DNA of 64,000 nt from Congeria kusceri (Eukaryota > Mollusca > Bivalvia > Myida > Dreissenidae), in contig JAPFQT010000370.1 in NCBI GenBank assembly GCA_027627225.1, positions 1-64,000 on the forward strand, in the 5' to 3' direction. Positions within the stretch are counted from its first letter, which is position 1. Each line of letters starts with the position of its first letter. Positions 33,180-45,235 of this stretch are shown here, piece after piece. A program made the position numbers and the translations under genes. The notes beneath the pieces were generated by a model. It made no database searches. It worked only from the letters and a program-made list of their open reading frames with translations, and was not told the origin of the DNA.

Positions 33180-33588
33180 CAACGCCTTTAACTAGCTCAA
33201 ATTCCTTCAGGTTTGTCGGTTATTTTAGGTGATGTGATATTGCACCACCACGTCATTGATTTTGTGTTTACATATCAGTGATGAAATTGTTATTTATCAT
33301 TTAAACTTAAAATGTATGCATGTATTTGCTGTTATAAGTTGGTAAATTCTTAGAGCCAGAATTTACAAAGAATTAGGACACATGATGTTGCGTGATTGTA
33401 TCGAAAATGACGTCTGTGCATCATCCACAAACTTGTATGAGGCCACGAACTTACCGCAACAGATGCTAAATATTGCCATGCGCTCACTTGATAAACGTCA
33501 CATAGTGTAGAAAAGCTTTCATTGAAGTGCCTGAATGTGTAGGCGTGCGTTCTAATACTACATTAAACTGTGTACCCCAATTTTTTAT
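33180..33588. other. AT-rich intergenic DNA
   Basis: No gene seen. Confidence 0.5.
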
Positions 33589-33972
33589 TTTGACTACTCA
33601 TAAAAAAAGGTCGCCTGTTGGTCGGCGTCTGCTTCGGCTTAATGCTGTGGTTAAGGTTTGCGAGCAACAAGTACATATCTCTGTAACTACTACAGAAATT
33701 CATTTGAAGCTTCACACATGTCTTCGGGGTCATTATGTGAGGCCACTGACGTAAGCTCATAACTCTGACTTGCAATTCAGCAGAAATATGCCCCTTTTGC
33801 ACATGGAAATTCCGGTTAAAGTTTGTGTGTTAAAATTTGCTTGCAACAACATATCACTATATTTACTACAGATATTCAATTAAAACTTTACACATGTCTT
33901 TGGGGTCATGTAAGGTTTGTAACGTCACTGACCAAGGCCCATAACTCTGACAAAGCGGTACGAATAGTCAAG
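33589..33972. mobile_element. MITE-like element with TIRs, copy 2
   Basis: Same family as 14.88 kb: ends TTGACTACTCA (33590) and GAATAGTCAA (33962), the GTTGGTCGGCGTCTGC tract after the left end, and two internal units containing ACATATCTCTGTAACTACTA and CACATGTCTTCGGGGTCAT. Confidence 0.65.
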
Positions 33973-34394
33973 AGTGATATCCTGAAACAGCTTTTGTTTT
34001 GTTTTGAATTATTTTTGTCTGAGCGATTCCATAAATTAAGTATTGCTACTCGAAAAACATATTTGAGAAAATAATGAAATTATCATGTTTCAATATTTGT
34101 CTATATGCGAAATTCCTTTGATAGGCCCGTTGGCAATATGTAACTGAGAGCCCTCTTTCTGTCTTGCAGCCCGCAGATCACTGAATTTTGGCATCATTTG
34201 TTAATAACTCAGGAATTTTTAAATAATGTATTAATATTTTCAACAATGTGTTTCTTTCTGCTTCTTTTCATTAACCATTCCAGATGTATCAGTTGCTATA
34301 GCTATAGCATTGTAAAGAAAATACAGTATAAAATATAATTGAAAGTTTCACTTTACAGATAAAACAATTGATTGTTAGTTTTTAGCGCGACTTC

Positions 34395-35060
34395 GTAGAG
34401 AAGGCAAGCTATTCTACGTGCCCTGGCGTCGATGTCTGCCTAAGTTTAAGTTTTTCAGTAAGCTAGTTTCTCAGGAATGGCTTGATGTATTTCTTATAAA
34501 CTTAAAACATTTATTCCCCATATTAAAAGGAATCCATAGGCAAAGTTAAGTAACTCTAGTTTGAACTTTGTCATCATTATGGGCCTTTTTACACTCAAAA
34601 AATTACATTGCATGCTATTTGAGTAGGTTAAAGATTTTCGGTAAACTAGTATCGCAGAACTGCTGGAGTGATTTTATTCAAACTTTAGTCATTTATTCCC
34701 CTTATTTAAATGAACCCATAGGCAAAGTTTGGTAAATGTTGTTTGAAATGTGTCAAAATTATAGGCCTTTTTACACTTAGAAATTGATAGTGTGAGCTAT
34801 TTTGGTAGGTTAAAGTTTTCCAGTAAGCTGGTATCTCAGTAATGACAGAAGGGACTTTAATCAAACTTTACACATTAATTCCCCATATTAAAATCAACTC
34901 ATAGGCTAAGTTAGGTAACTCTAGTTTTAAGTTTGTTAAATTATAGGCCTTTTTATAGACCCTTAACACGTTTAAAAAATGGGTCATATTATGGGAACGC
35001 AAAAGCGGGTAGGCAGGCGGACGGACGGGCGGCCTGAGATCTTTGTCCGGACCATAACTT
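34395..35060. repeat. Tandem repeat, unit about 183 bp, three copies
   Basis: Each unit carries CAGTAAGCTAG...CTCAG (34456, 34639, 34821), then CTTTA..CATTTATTCCCCATATTAAA, CATAGGCAAAGTT and ATTATGGGCCTTTTTACACT. It ends with GGCAGGCGGACGGACGGGCG at about 35012, a common tail of dispersed bivalve repeats. Confidence 0.85.
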
Positions 35061-35955
35061 TGTCCAGCATGGATTGATTTTCAAATAAATTGACACAAGT
35101 GATAAACATGGTCAGGAGAAGAATACAAACAATTTCACTTTTAGACTTCAATCACAAAAATAATCTGTGAGCAATAATAACTCTTATACCCTAAAACACT
35201 AATACAAACTATATAATTCCTTTAGTCCTAAATAAATTAGATATTTAGTTGATTCTGATCTCATTTTTGTATGGGGCGACACAATCTACACCATGTCTCA
35301 ACAGCTTAAGACTTACTATAAATAATTTCAAATTGTTTTACCTTTTTTGTGTCTGCAAACTGCATAAACATGCTTAATCAATGATGTACATGTTAGTTTT
35401 ATTTTGAGTTGTTGGTTTGCAATATGTAAAATAGATAATCTTCTAAATACATGTAATTCGCTTACTTGAAGCCCGGGAAAAGTAAAACCTATTCTGGCTA
35501 GTTAAAATTTCGACCTATCTTCCTGAAAGGCAAGTTTACAAAGGATGCAAAATTAGGAAACTGACCTGATTAGTTACTGTCTAGATTTACTGTCACATTT
35601 ATGGTCTTATGGGCACGTCTCTAAAAAACAACTATTGCAAAGACTGATAATACATGAATTTATGATAGTACATGAATATTGAATTGTAAAAGATGATTTC
35701 GTAGCTTATAAAACTTCCAACATGATTTCATGTCAAAACAATGCTATTATTAAAAATGAAGGTAAAATGAAGGAAAAAACAACTGATATTGATAGGAGTA
35801 CCATTTCTTGTGTCAATAATATAAGGTTATTTAACAGCGTTCGGTACAATGCATTGCTACAATTAGACGAGTACACAGCATGCAAACCATATTGGAAGAG
35901 TCGATAGGCAATATTATATATTGAGTGCATATATTTAATAAATACACTGTTCATA
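35061..35955. other. AT-rich intergenic DNA
   Basis: Short frames on both strands at 35722-35954 overlap each other and have no splice support. Confidence 0.5.
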
Positions 35956-36190
35956 TTAATCCTTTAAAGAAATCTTGGACTGCAAGCTTGAAGATTTTCA
36001 ATTACATGTATCTACAAGCGTTAACAGAGAAAACCAAAAAGAAGAAATGATACATTATTCATTTTCATCCTTGTAAAGAAATGGACTACAAGCTTGAAGA
36101 TCTTCAACTGCATGTACTGGGTATCTACAAATGTTAACAGAGGTAAACAAAGTGCAGAAACAACTAGAAAACACTTGGAAAGCAAAGACC
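35956..36190. repeat. Tandem duplication of about 108 bp
   Basis: TTGGACTGCAAGCTTGAAGA at 35973 recurs as ATGGACTACAAGCTTGAAGA at 36081, each followed by TTCAA..GCATGTA, TATCTACAA and GTTAACAGAG. Confidence 0.8.
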
Positions 36191-36389
36191 TCCACCAGAT
36201 GGCCCATTCCCCCATACGGTGTGCAATATATGAGTTATACAGCTTAATGTTGCTATTTGCTCAATAATAAGGAATCCTTCACAAAGTCCTGGATCCAGAT
36301 TATGATCCGGATCACAACCACAATCAAATCATTGTTCGTTGACACATTTACAATCTTCGCAAGAAAGTTCGAGCAAAACTGTACGTAAC

Positions 36390-36660
36390 TTTTATGCTCC
36401 CCAAAGGGGACAGCCTATAGTTGCTGCCTTCTCTGTCTGTCCGAATTCTACATCATTGTTATTCGTTTGTCTCAATGTCATATGCATTTCCCCACAATTT
36501 TTATCCACCCGTCTGTTTATCTGACCTTCCGTCTGCCCCATAGTTAGTTTCTGCCGAAGATCTCTGGAACTAATATCTCAGATGCAATAAAACTTAATAT
36601 GAGGACATGCACATATTCTTAGGTTATTCCAGTTATTGTTGTCGGCAATTTATAGCATAC
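36390..36660. repeat. Dispersed repeat beginning TATGCTCCCCAAAGGGG
   Basis: GGGGACAGCCTATAGTTGCT and CTGTCTGTCC phrases suggest a dispersed element. The 61-codon frame inside it is not a gene. Confidence 0.4.
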
Positions 36661-36728
36661 AGTTATATTTTCATATGAACAACATTATTATACATCGAAA
36701 TAAGCAAGGAAAGTATTGAAGGTTTATA

Positions 36729-36795
36729 CCGGTATTTGAACTCCCGTCCCACAGCTCCGTAGTCCACTGCTCTATCCACTGCACCACTCTGTCTT
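36729..36795 (-). mobile_element. tRNA-like SINE head
   Basis: On the - strand: GTGGTGCAGTGGATAGAGCA (A-box-like), then GGGAGTTCAAATACCGG (B-box). The arms do not fold into a complete tRNA, so a SINE or pseudogene. Confidence 0.55.
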
Positions 36796-36962
36796 GTGGT
36801 TTCATTGGTATTGAAAAGGGATTATATGGATAGACTGAGTGCTAAATATAGAAATCACATGACTTGGACTTGGTCACATGACCATAGTCTAGGTCATGTG
36901 ATTTTTTTTACTGTTATGTTTTATTGAAAGGATAAATAAATGTTTCGAACAGCTACCAGCAG

Positions 36963-37036
36963 AAGCCTCAATAGCTCAGTTGGTAGAGCAGTGGTCTTGA
37001 GAGGCTTGGTGTGTGGGTTCAAATACCGCTCCAACC
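36963..37036 (+). mobile_element. tRNA-like SINE head
   Basis: CAATAGCTCAGTTGGTAGAG (A-box) and GTGGGTTCAAATACC (B-box) are close to tRNA consensus, but the acceptor stem (GCCTCAA against CTCCAAC) and the anticodon stem do not pair. Not a functional tRNA gene. Confidence 0.6.
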
Positions 37037-37054
37037 AAGGGGAGTTTTAACAAA

Positions 37055-37165
37055 CTCCTCGGGGGGGCAGAACCCCCCCCCCCCCCCAATGAGGGTTAGT
37101 TAAATATATGCCTTTTAGTACAAAATAAAAACATTTCATCATAGTCCCTACCCCCCCCATTGTAA
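37055..37165. repeat. Poly-G/poly-C tract
   Basis: GGGGGGGCAGAACCCCCCC at about 37061, within a longer C run, and CCCCCCCCATTG at about 37152. The G run can pair with the C run. Prone to assembly error. Confidence 0.8.
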
Positions 37166-37793
37166 TTTTTTGTGCAAATAAAAACAAACACCAGGAGTCT
37201 TCTCTTTTTTTTTTATTGATCTCAAGCATTTTTTTATTATGCAAGATATTACAAATATTTTATACAATGTTTAGGCCAAAGAAAAAATATAAGTGGTCCA
37301 GGTTTCTCGACCTACCTTACTTACTTCACCTCATCCTTAAGAATTTATGAAGGGAAACAAAAAACATTTGTTGGTTTAAGTTTGAATATGGGGCTTTCCC
37401 AAAAATATTCATAGTAATTATGGTGTTCTTGAAACAATGTAATGTCAGCAGTGACACCTGAACCACAGATTGTTTTCTTTGGCCTAAATTAACTGTATGT
37501 TAACTGTATGTTAACCAATATTTTTCCAGAAATCAATCAAAAGAAAGCACCATCGCTCAGCGAAGTAAAATAGTTATCATCACCTGAGTTGCAGCAGCTA
37601 GTAATCAGCAAAGCAAGCCGGGACAGGATTTCAGTGGGAGACGTGGAATGCTAGTTAACTTCCTTGTTTCTACAAACCCAATTATATACTATATATTAAA
37701 ATGCAATTTTGGAACTGAGAATGTACTTTTTGCTAATAAACCCATTTGTTTGAATCTCAATGTCTTTTTTACCTTTTCTTCCTTTTATTTAAG
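37166..37793. other. AT-rich intergenic DNA
   Basis: One acceptor-like site (ATTTTTCCAG at 37538) is followed by a 13-codon frame (INQKKAPSLSEVK). Too short to call. Confidence 0.4.
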
Positions 37794-37931
37794 ATAAAAA
37801 GCAAATTATACGAATTTAAAACCCTAGCCGAAGTTTTGGAATGTAAACTATGTATTCCACATGATTATAGGCCAAACTATAATGAGTTATTTCCAATACA
37901 CAGAAGTGTGGCAGTCTTCACAATAAGTTAA
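37794..37931 (+). CDS. Candidate terminal exon, unidentified
   Basis: A strong acceptor with a long pyrimidine tract (TTCTTCCTTTTATTTAAG) ends at 37793. Phase 0 is open for 45 codons to TAA at 37929: KLYEFKTLAEVLECKLC in the first half, then IPHDYRPNYNELFPIHRSVA. Composition is protein-like in an otherwise AT-rich region. No partner exon was found upstream. I do not recognise it; chance cannot be excluded. Confidence 0.25.
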   Translation: MKSKLYEFKTLAEVLECKLCIPHDYRPNYNELFPIHRSVAVFTIS

Positions 37932-39130
37932 AGAGCTGAACTTTTTTTGTTATCTTGAACTTGCTTATTCAAAGTTCCATTTATATCAATGAGGACAAGA
38001 ATTCCTAATGTTCTTTTTATTGTATATAAATAAGTTTTCTGGAATATTTAACTATTTTTTTTTTTTAAATACTATTTTCTTCGGTTCCAAAACAAGTGTC
38101 GACACGTTAGACCAGTTGTATAGAGCCATGACTCAAGTTTGTCACACATCTTAACACCTGTATTTTTAAGTGATTATGCCTTATTTTTCAGCGAAGAATC
38201 ACTGGTTTACAGTTCCCTACATGTATACAGAATTGCTATTCTGTAATTAAATTTTGACAAAATACTTTTAAAAAGTTGATATATTTGGACATATTCTGAT
38301 ACGTCAAAGTTAAATTGAATTCCTAGAAGATAACAATGTTGTGTTATCATATGATTGTTAAAAGAAGACAGAGATTTTGAAACACTATCACTCGGAAATT
38401 AATATCGGCAGTTAAGTTCAAAAGTACCCTTCCAAAGCAGTACCCTGTTTTGGATTTGGGCAAACAAGTATGTCTTTGTGGTGTGTTAGGTATAAATCCA
38501 GATGGGCAAAATTAAATTTTTTTATTAAAGCCATTAAATCTGTTTTGAATGACAATATTGTCAACACGCTAAGATTATTCAGAGTAGGAATATGTATTTA
38601 CAAAAAAATAATTTTTGAGGACTTTAAATAATACTTATGAACAATTGTATACATAGTTGAAGACATCTCAATCTCAGTCACATAATTCCATTTCACGAAA
38701 ACTGTGAACATGATTGACAATTTCTCTAATTAAAATATAACATAAAATTTGATTAATTGTCTGTTGTAAATACCAACTCAGAAAAGTGTTTTGTTGAACT
38801 GGTTAATGTGAACAAATACTACTAATATTAGAATTGTATGGTATTTATTTTATTCCCCAATGCAGATTCGGTGGCTTTAAGAAAATGTAATATTCAATAT
38901 TGAAGAACCTTTGCTATAGATCCATTGGTTAATGAGTTATGACTACTGACAGAGGGACAGACACAGCTAAAATATCTTTCCATATTCAGGCTAGGGTTTA
39001 AAAATGGAACAAACAGTCCCGCTGCTGCATACAAATTACTTCTTACTGGCGTCAACAGAATTTACAAATCTGTGCCAGTTGTGTTCTCTGTTGTGCATCA
39101 TGTTTGTTTTTTTTTAAATGCAGCCATTTT
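37932..39130. other. AT-rich intergenic DNA
   Basis: No gene or clear repeat seen. Confidence 0.5.
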
Positions 39131-39149
39131 GTGTTGTTAGTGGTTATAC

Positions 39150-39490
39150 ATTCAAGGGACTCGTTCACCAAATTTCTCATTTTTTTAAGTATGCCATTAA
39201 ATGTCTTAACTTGAGAGATTTAAGCATCGGAACTAAAAAGCTCAAGTATAATAACAAGAAAAGTATTAACACAAAATTTTTTTTTAAAAAAGGTCCCACC
39301 AGGGTTCAAACCCGGGAACTCCTGATTAAAAGGCTAAAAGACTATGATATTTCACCCTGCATTATTTACCTCATGTAAGTGTTCCATGGGATGTCAACAG
39401 TTTCTACGAAAAAAACAGAAGCACTCCAAATTATTCCATCGTTTAGCGTTACAAACGCTTAAAGTTTTTATCAATTTCAAACGCTTTATA
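39150..39490 (-). mobile_element. tRNA-derived SINE, copy 2
   Basis: Same family as 30.67 kb: GATTTAAGCATCGGAACTAA, AGTATAATAACAAGAAAAG and ATTATTCCATCGTTTAGCG in the same order. The B-box-like stretch on the - strand is GGGTTTGAACCC. The two + frames of 86 and 94 codons here lie within the SINE. Confidence 0.7.
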
Positions 39491-40229
39491 ATGTTACTCA
39501 TAAACTTAACGCATTTTACAGTATATTTCTATGTCCGTAGTATTATCTTGCTCCCTCGTATACACTGTTCTTTTATTTTTGGAATCGGTGACAAAAAGTT
39601 GAAAAATGGTCAAATTGTCAATCTGTGAACAGGTCCCATTAAGTATTAATTGTGCATACGAGGTTAGACGACGAATGACGCAGGAAAGGTCCCTTATTCC
39701 AAAAGCTCGCAAAGAATGTCATGTTCATGGAGCCTAAATATATACTGAACAAAAGCAGTTCACTGAGTATCATACATAAGCTCAATATATGATAATATCA
39801 GTAATGCAAGCATCTTTACAATAGACAAAATCTAACTATACTCGACCAAAAAAGAAACCTGACACTACAATATTTATTTTTTGTTTGTGGATTAAATTTC
39901 AACCACTATGTTGAAAAACAATAATTTATGCATAACAAAAATGTAGATGGCCATCTGTGTTAATGAAACATTCTGTTTTTGTTCTATTGTTTATGTTGTA
40001 TCTTGATCCGATTTCACAGGAAAGTCAATTAACTATACACACGTCAAGTTACTTTTTTTGCCGAGTATTAATGAAGGAAACAACATATTATGACATCATC
40101 AGTGGTGAGTTGCTCAAACCTAACAGTCATTGGAATTTTGATGAAATAAAATGTTGAGTAACGAGTTCAATCTGATTAAACTGTAATTATAAACTCAGCT
40201 CTAAATGTTTGCTTAGCAAGTTGTTTGCA
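39491..40229. other. AT-rich intergenic DNA
   Basis: No gene seen. A 66-codon + frame at 39957 lacks support. Confidence 0.45.
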
Positions 40230-40230
40230 A

Positions 40231-40562
40231 GGCGTAAAAAAAAATTATGTTTGTTTCAGGTTACATGCCAAAAAAAATTAGGGTGGGTAGGTCGGGATTT
40301 TTTATTTTTTTTTGGTAAATGGTCAAATTAAGGATTCTAAAACTGAATATATATTCAAAACATGTCAGTAATACCATAAAACATTGTTTATAAGTGGATG
40401 CTATCAAACAAAACACTTACGTATCCAAAAAACATGTTATTATTGAAAACAGGTAAATAAAACAAACAAATATCTGACAAACTCAATAAAATGTTCTAGG
40501 GTTGGGGCATTTTTTAAGGGTAGGTCGGGTAACCTGAAACAAACATATTTTTTTTTACGCCT
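40231..40562. mobile_element. 332-bp element with about 35-bp TIRs
   Basis: Left end GGCGTAAAAAAAAATT, then ATGTTTGTTTCAGGTTAC; right end GTAACCTGAAACAAACAT, then ATTTTTTTTTACGCC. The inner 18 bp match perfectly as an inverted repeat. Internal GGGTAGGTCGGG occurs on both sides. Non-autonomous DNA element. Fragments of the family appear near 5.3 and 11.6 kb. Confidence 0.8.
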
Positions 40563-40970
40563 AATACTTATTATATTTGCATCAAAGTTTATTAGCAGTA
40601 ATTACAATTTTCAACAACTGGGCCAAGAAGTTACTTATCAATTAATAGTTGGACTTTTCTCTTTTCGACTTCATGAGAACTTGCGGTATTTTAAATGATC
40701 TAAGCCAATGTGGAACAAAAAACAAATGACCACATATCAATGAAGATACACAATACAATAACAAATCATGATACATTTAACCCGAAATCAAACAGATTCA
40801 TAAATAGTACTCTTTGTGCAATTTTGCAAACTAAAAAACCATGCCATATAATTGTTTCCTTTTCATTGTTACACAAAAAGAAATTCTGCATTATTTCAAT
40901 TCTGTTTTTATCGAGTCTATGTAGATTTTAATTTCTGCATCAACAATTAAAGGTAAACTCAGATTCAACA
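40563..40970. other. AT-rich intergenic DNA
   Basis: No gene seen. Confidence 0.5.
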
Positions 40971-40974
40971 ACCG

Positions 40975-41870
40975 TGCCATTGTCACAAAGATACGCCCGT
41001 CAAAGGAGCATTTTTAGGGGTAAAGGTTAAACGACTAAAGAGACAAAATCCATCCATGCTTGACAAAGATATGCTCCAGACTAAGTGGTAAGGATTGATT
41101 TCTGAACTTTGACCTTGAATTGTGACCTTGGCCTTGGACCTAGGGACCTGGTTCTTGCAGGAGACACTCCGTCTCACCATACTTATCACTTCTTCCTAGT
41201 TATTTGAAAATCTATCCATGCTAGACAAAGATATGCTCCGGACAAAGTGAAAATAATTCATATGTATATGACCTTTGACCTTGAATTGTGACCTTGGCCT
41301 TTGACCTAGGGACCTGGTTCTTGTGCGTGACACTCCGTCTCACCATGCCGGACAAAATGGTAAGGATTTATTTCTTATTATTTGACCATTGACCTTCAAT
41401 TGTGACCTTGACCTTGTACCTAGGGACCTGGTTCTTACGCGCAACACTCCGTCTTATCATGCTTATCACTCCTGCCAAGTTATCTAAAATTCCATGCTTG
41501 CTGGACAAAGTTGTGCTCCGGACAGTGTTAAGCATTGATTTCCCTTGAAATGTAACCTTGACCTCTGACTTAGGGACCTGTTTTTTTTGGCGCTTGACAC
41601 TCGTCTGATCATGCTTATCACTTCTTTCCAGTTATTTGAAAATCCATCCATGCTGGACAAAGTTATGCTTGGACAAGGTAGTAAGTATTAATTTCTTATA
41701 TTTGACCTATGACCTTGAATTGTGACCTTGACCTAGGGACCTAGTTCTTGTGCACGACACTCCTTCTCATCATGCTTATCACTTCTGCCATGGTATTTAA
41801 AAATCCATCATTGATGGGCAAAGTTATGCTCTGGACAAAGATCTCCTGCTGACCGCCAGCCCGCTTGGGC
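40975..41870. repeat. Tandem repeat, units about 110-170 bp, five copies
   Basis: GACCTAGGGACCTGGTTCTT or a close variant recurs near 41137, 41303, 41417, 41568 and 41728, each with TTTGACCTTGAATTGTGACC before it and ACACTCCGTCTCA..ATGCTTATCACTTC after it. Unit length varies through internal deletions. Confidence 0.85.
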
Positions 41871-42189
41871 ATTTCCATAAAACGACCTTTTTTCTAACAG
41901 TCGTATAAAAAAACTAGATTTCTTGCATAAGAAGAATATTAAAACAGCTTTTTAGTGAAATTTTAAGTATACATTTTTTAAAACTGTTATTTTGTTTACA
42001 AATCATTACAATTCGATGCTGACGAGTCTGAACAAAACAAACTTTGGTCAGCTTCTATGAACATAACACAAGTAAAATGATTGGTTTTAATAGAAATATA
42101 AGTGTATATGTATATGCATGTTGCGGCCATTGTCAAGAAAATGGAGCACATAAATTTTGTGCAAAACAATGTCAAACTCCACTAAGAAA

Positions 42190-42655
42190 AGAAGAACATC
42201 TGACACGCTGTATTATGCCCATATTTGACCTTTGACCTCTGAGAGTTATCTTGACCTTTGAGCTAGGAACACGGGTCTTTTTGTGACAAGTATTTTTAAA
42301 TTTCCTGAAGAATGATAAAGGTCCGGACAAGCTGTATTATGCCCATATTTGACATTTGACCTTTAAGGGTGACATGACCTTTTGGCTCGGGTCTTACATG
42401 CGACGCGCCATCTCTACATGGTGAACATTTGTGGCAAGTGATTTTCAAATTCCCCGATGAATGAACAGTCTGGACAAGCTGTATTATGTCCATATTTGAC
42501 CTTTGACCTCTATGTGTAACCTTGACCTTTGAGCTAGGGACACAGGTTTTGCATGTGACACGCCGTCTCTACATGGAAACCATTTGTGGCAAGTAATTTT
42601 AAAATTCACTGATAAATGATGAATTGACCTTACAATGACACTTGATTGACATTGT
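42190..42655. repeat. Tandem repeat, units about 120-150 bp, three copies
   Basis: GCTGTATTATGCCCATATTT and TGACCTTTGACCTC recur near 42202, 42324 and 42478, followed by GACCTTTGAGCTAGG and TGACACGCCGTCTCTACATG. It may be a relative of the preceding array. Confidence 0.8.
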
Positions 42656-44315
42656 GCTTAGCCATTCAGAAAGCTAGGACTTATTAGTTTGACGGACATG
42701 CCTTGTAAAAATATTCGTTTACTGTAAACGGTGTTTGTTGGACTTCATCCTAGCTAGGCGTGGTTATAAATCTCACAACATATCGTCAATTAACAGTCCA
42801 AACAAGATCGGATGGACGCACTCACGCACATACACCAAACTGCCATTCTGACCACTAAGTCAATCTCACTGCAAGTGGGCTCGACAAAAATGAGATGCGA
42901 ATTAGAAATTTTAAAGGACAAAAGTAAGCCTTTTAATAATAAAAAAAAAACAAGATGCAAATACATTCAACTGTTACTGAGTGGTATTAATAAAACATGA
43001 CCATATTGCCTGTAAGTTTTAATTAATTCTCTCAACAGACCCATTTGTTTTGACTCGGGATAGACAAGAATTTATGCTGAGGAATTTATTCTCATATTAG
43101 AAAATTAACAAATTCCAACATTTTCCCACATATTCCAAAAATAAAACAGCATGATATATATACTGAAGTAAAAGAAATCGACAGGCACAAAAATACACTG
43201 GAAATATCGCATAATTAATGAGTAATTATCATTTGAAATTGATAAAATTATGAAGCATTTGTAACAAGAAACATTTAATAAGAGGAATACTTTGATCGTT
43301 TCCTTGAAATTTGTGAAAATAAAAATTACTTACATTTCATTCAAAATACATGTCAACGTAAATTAAATCGTCTAGCTGATTGGTTAGTGTGACAGACACT
43401 TGTAATATTTGAGAGTTGTTTTTAGTCCAAATGCATTAGCTTTTGCAGTTACGATGTTTAATGACATTTGTCTACTCATTGTTATAATCGCTACTTAATA
43501 CTCAATATCTTGTTAGATATATAGGTTTGTATGCAAACTCCTTAATGCAAATGCAATGATATGCATAACAGTGTTGACTAATCCTGAATGAGTCCAAACA
43601 GCCAAAGACTTATCCTGAATGGCCCCAAACAGCCGATGGAGCATATAAATTGTTAGTGCTTCATAGCCTGCAAAGTAAAAATTAGGTAATGCGATTAATC
43701 TTTCTAAATTGCCCCACAAGAAACTTGCTGGCTTCTGCCAACAATATAAAAATATGTAATTTTGTTAACAAGTCCGTCCGAAGCAAATAATAGACACACG
43801 GCACTCCCAGTGTTGAGGTACATTTTTATTTCTAGATTTATCCAATTTACTGGTAAAAATCAAAATAATGAATATGAACAGGCAGACAGACAAACCTTAA
43901 ACTTCAGCAGTAGATAAAATTAAGACATAACATACTGTCCTACGATACAAAAAAAATTACATTTTTCTATCAGCAGACACAGACATCTTGCAAAAAGACA
44001 TAATCAAATGAAAACATTCATGCAACACAAGCAAAAATACAAAGCAGTAACAACATTTAATGAAAGTTACAATTTTAGAATTACTAACAAGTTTATAGTA
44101 TACAGTGTTACGGGAAAATACTAATATGCAGTCTTAATGAATTTCCCCCCTCAAAAAAACTGGTCTAAAACCATACAGTCTGGCCGCTTACTAGGTTACT
44201 GGATTTTGTATTTGATAAAATTTGATGTAAATCCCACGCAATACTTTCATTTTTGTATCACACATGTACTGTAAATAAGTTCTGCACACAACAAAAGCTG
44301 TCTCCATACAGCGCG
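42656..44315. other. AT-rich intergenic DNA
   Basis: No gene can be supported; isolated frames of 62-68 codons only. Confidence 0.5.
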
Positions 44316-44770
44316 CTTGAATATTCAACTGCTTTGTCAGAATTATGGGCCTTTATCAGTACAAACCGGGGCATAATTCTGCTATAATGAGGGTCACAGT
44401 TATGTGCCTTGGCCAGTGACCTTATATTAAGACCTTGAAGACTTGAGTGAAATTTAACTGAATATCTGTATTGGATATAGAGATATGAAGTTGTTGCAAG
44501 CAAACTTTAACCTGATATTTACAAGCAAACTTTAACCTGATATTTACAAGTACAAAAAGGGCATAATTCTGCTAAATTGTGGGTCAGAGTTATGGGCCTT
44601 GGTCAGTGACCTCACATAATGACCCCAAAGACATGTGTTAAGTTTCAATTGAATATCTGTAGGAGTTACAAAGATATGGACTTATTGCACGCAAACCTTA
44701 ACCAGAGCATTACGCCGACGCCGACGAACAGGTGAGTAGTATAGCTCAAACTATTAGCGGAATATTCAAG
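44316..44770. mobile_element. MITE-like element with TIRs, copy 3, inverted
   Basis: Ends CTTGAATATTCAA (44316) and GAATATTCAAG (44760-44770). The internal units (GGGCATAATTCTGCTA, GTTATGGGCCTTGGTCAGTG, ATATCTGTAGGAGTTACA) and a TACGCCGACGCCGACGAACA tract near the right end are the reverse complement of the 14.88-kb copy. Confidence 0.7.
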
Positions 44771-45132
44771 TTAAAAATCATATAAGCATCAAGTTGTGCA
44801 TATAATGCATGCCAAATAATTGTGTTTTTATTGATAATTTACCCATGCATTTTTCTTTCAGCAAGTATGTTTCTTACATTTTGTCCATCTTAAGTATAAT
44901 AACTTTTAATATAATAATATTTTACATAAAATCAACAAAATTCATAGACTCCATAATTATCTTGTGGGACTGTCCATAACATCATTGCACTGTAAAAGAC
45001 TATTTGCCACTTTTTTTTTGCAAAGAAACAATCATAGGACTATTTTTAAATGAACGCGAAATCAACTATCACATTTTTCAACAGTATATATGTCCAGAAC
45101 TGTTTTAAACTAACATCTAATAAGAAAGTCAA
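44771..45132. other. 3' flank of minus-strand gene
   Basis: AT-rich. Probably holds the 3' untranslated region of the exon ending at 45133. AATAAT and ATTTAA variants occur on the - strand, but no clear AATAAA was chosen. Confidence 0.4.
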
Positions 45133-45235
45133 TCAACAGAGCTCATTGGCCTTCTCAAAGACTTTGCAGTAATCCTCGACCCACTGTGAACAGCTTGCCT
45201 CGACCGAAAGACGCTGCACGCATGTTATAATGAGC
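45133..45235 (-). CDS. Unidentified gene, last coding exon
   Basis: On the - strand an acceptor TTCTGTTTTAAAG precedes GCTCATTATAAC. One leading base then 33 codons and a TGA stop at 45133-45135: LIITCVQRLSVEASC, then SQWVEDYCKVFEKANELC. The frame is helical-looking, with Cys and acidic residues. It joins in phase with the exon at 45632 (AAG AA|G completes Lys). Together with 46596 and 53172 it forms the C-terminal part of a protein I cannot name. Other frames of this exon are less protein-like or stop. Confidence 0.5.

Noticed and set aside
36963..37036. Functional tRNA gene
   Set aside because: A- and B-boxes are good but the acceptor and anticodon stems do not pair. Treated as a SINE head.
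43513..43719. 68-codon minus-strand frame
   Set aside because: Length expected by chance and no supporting sites.
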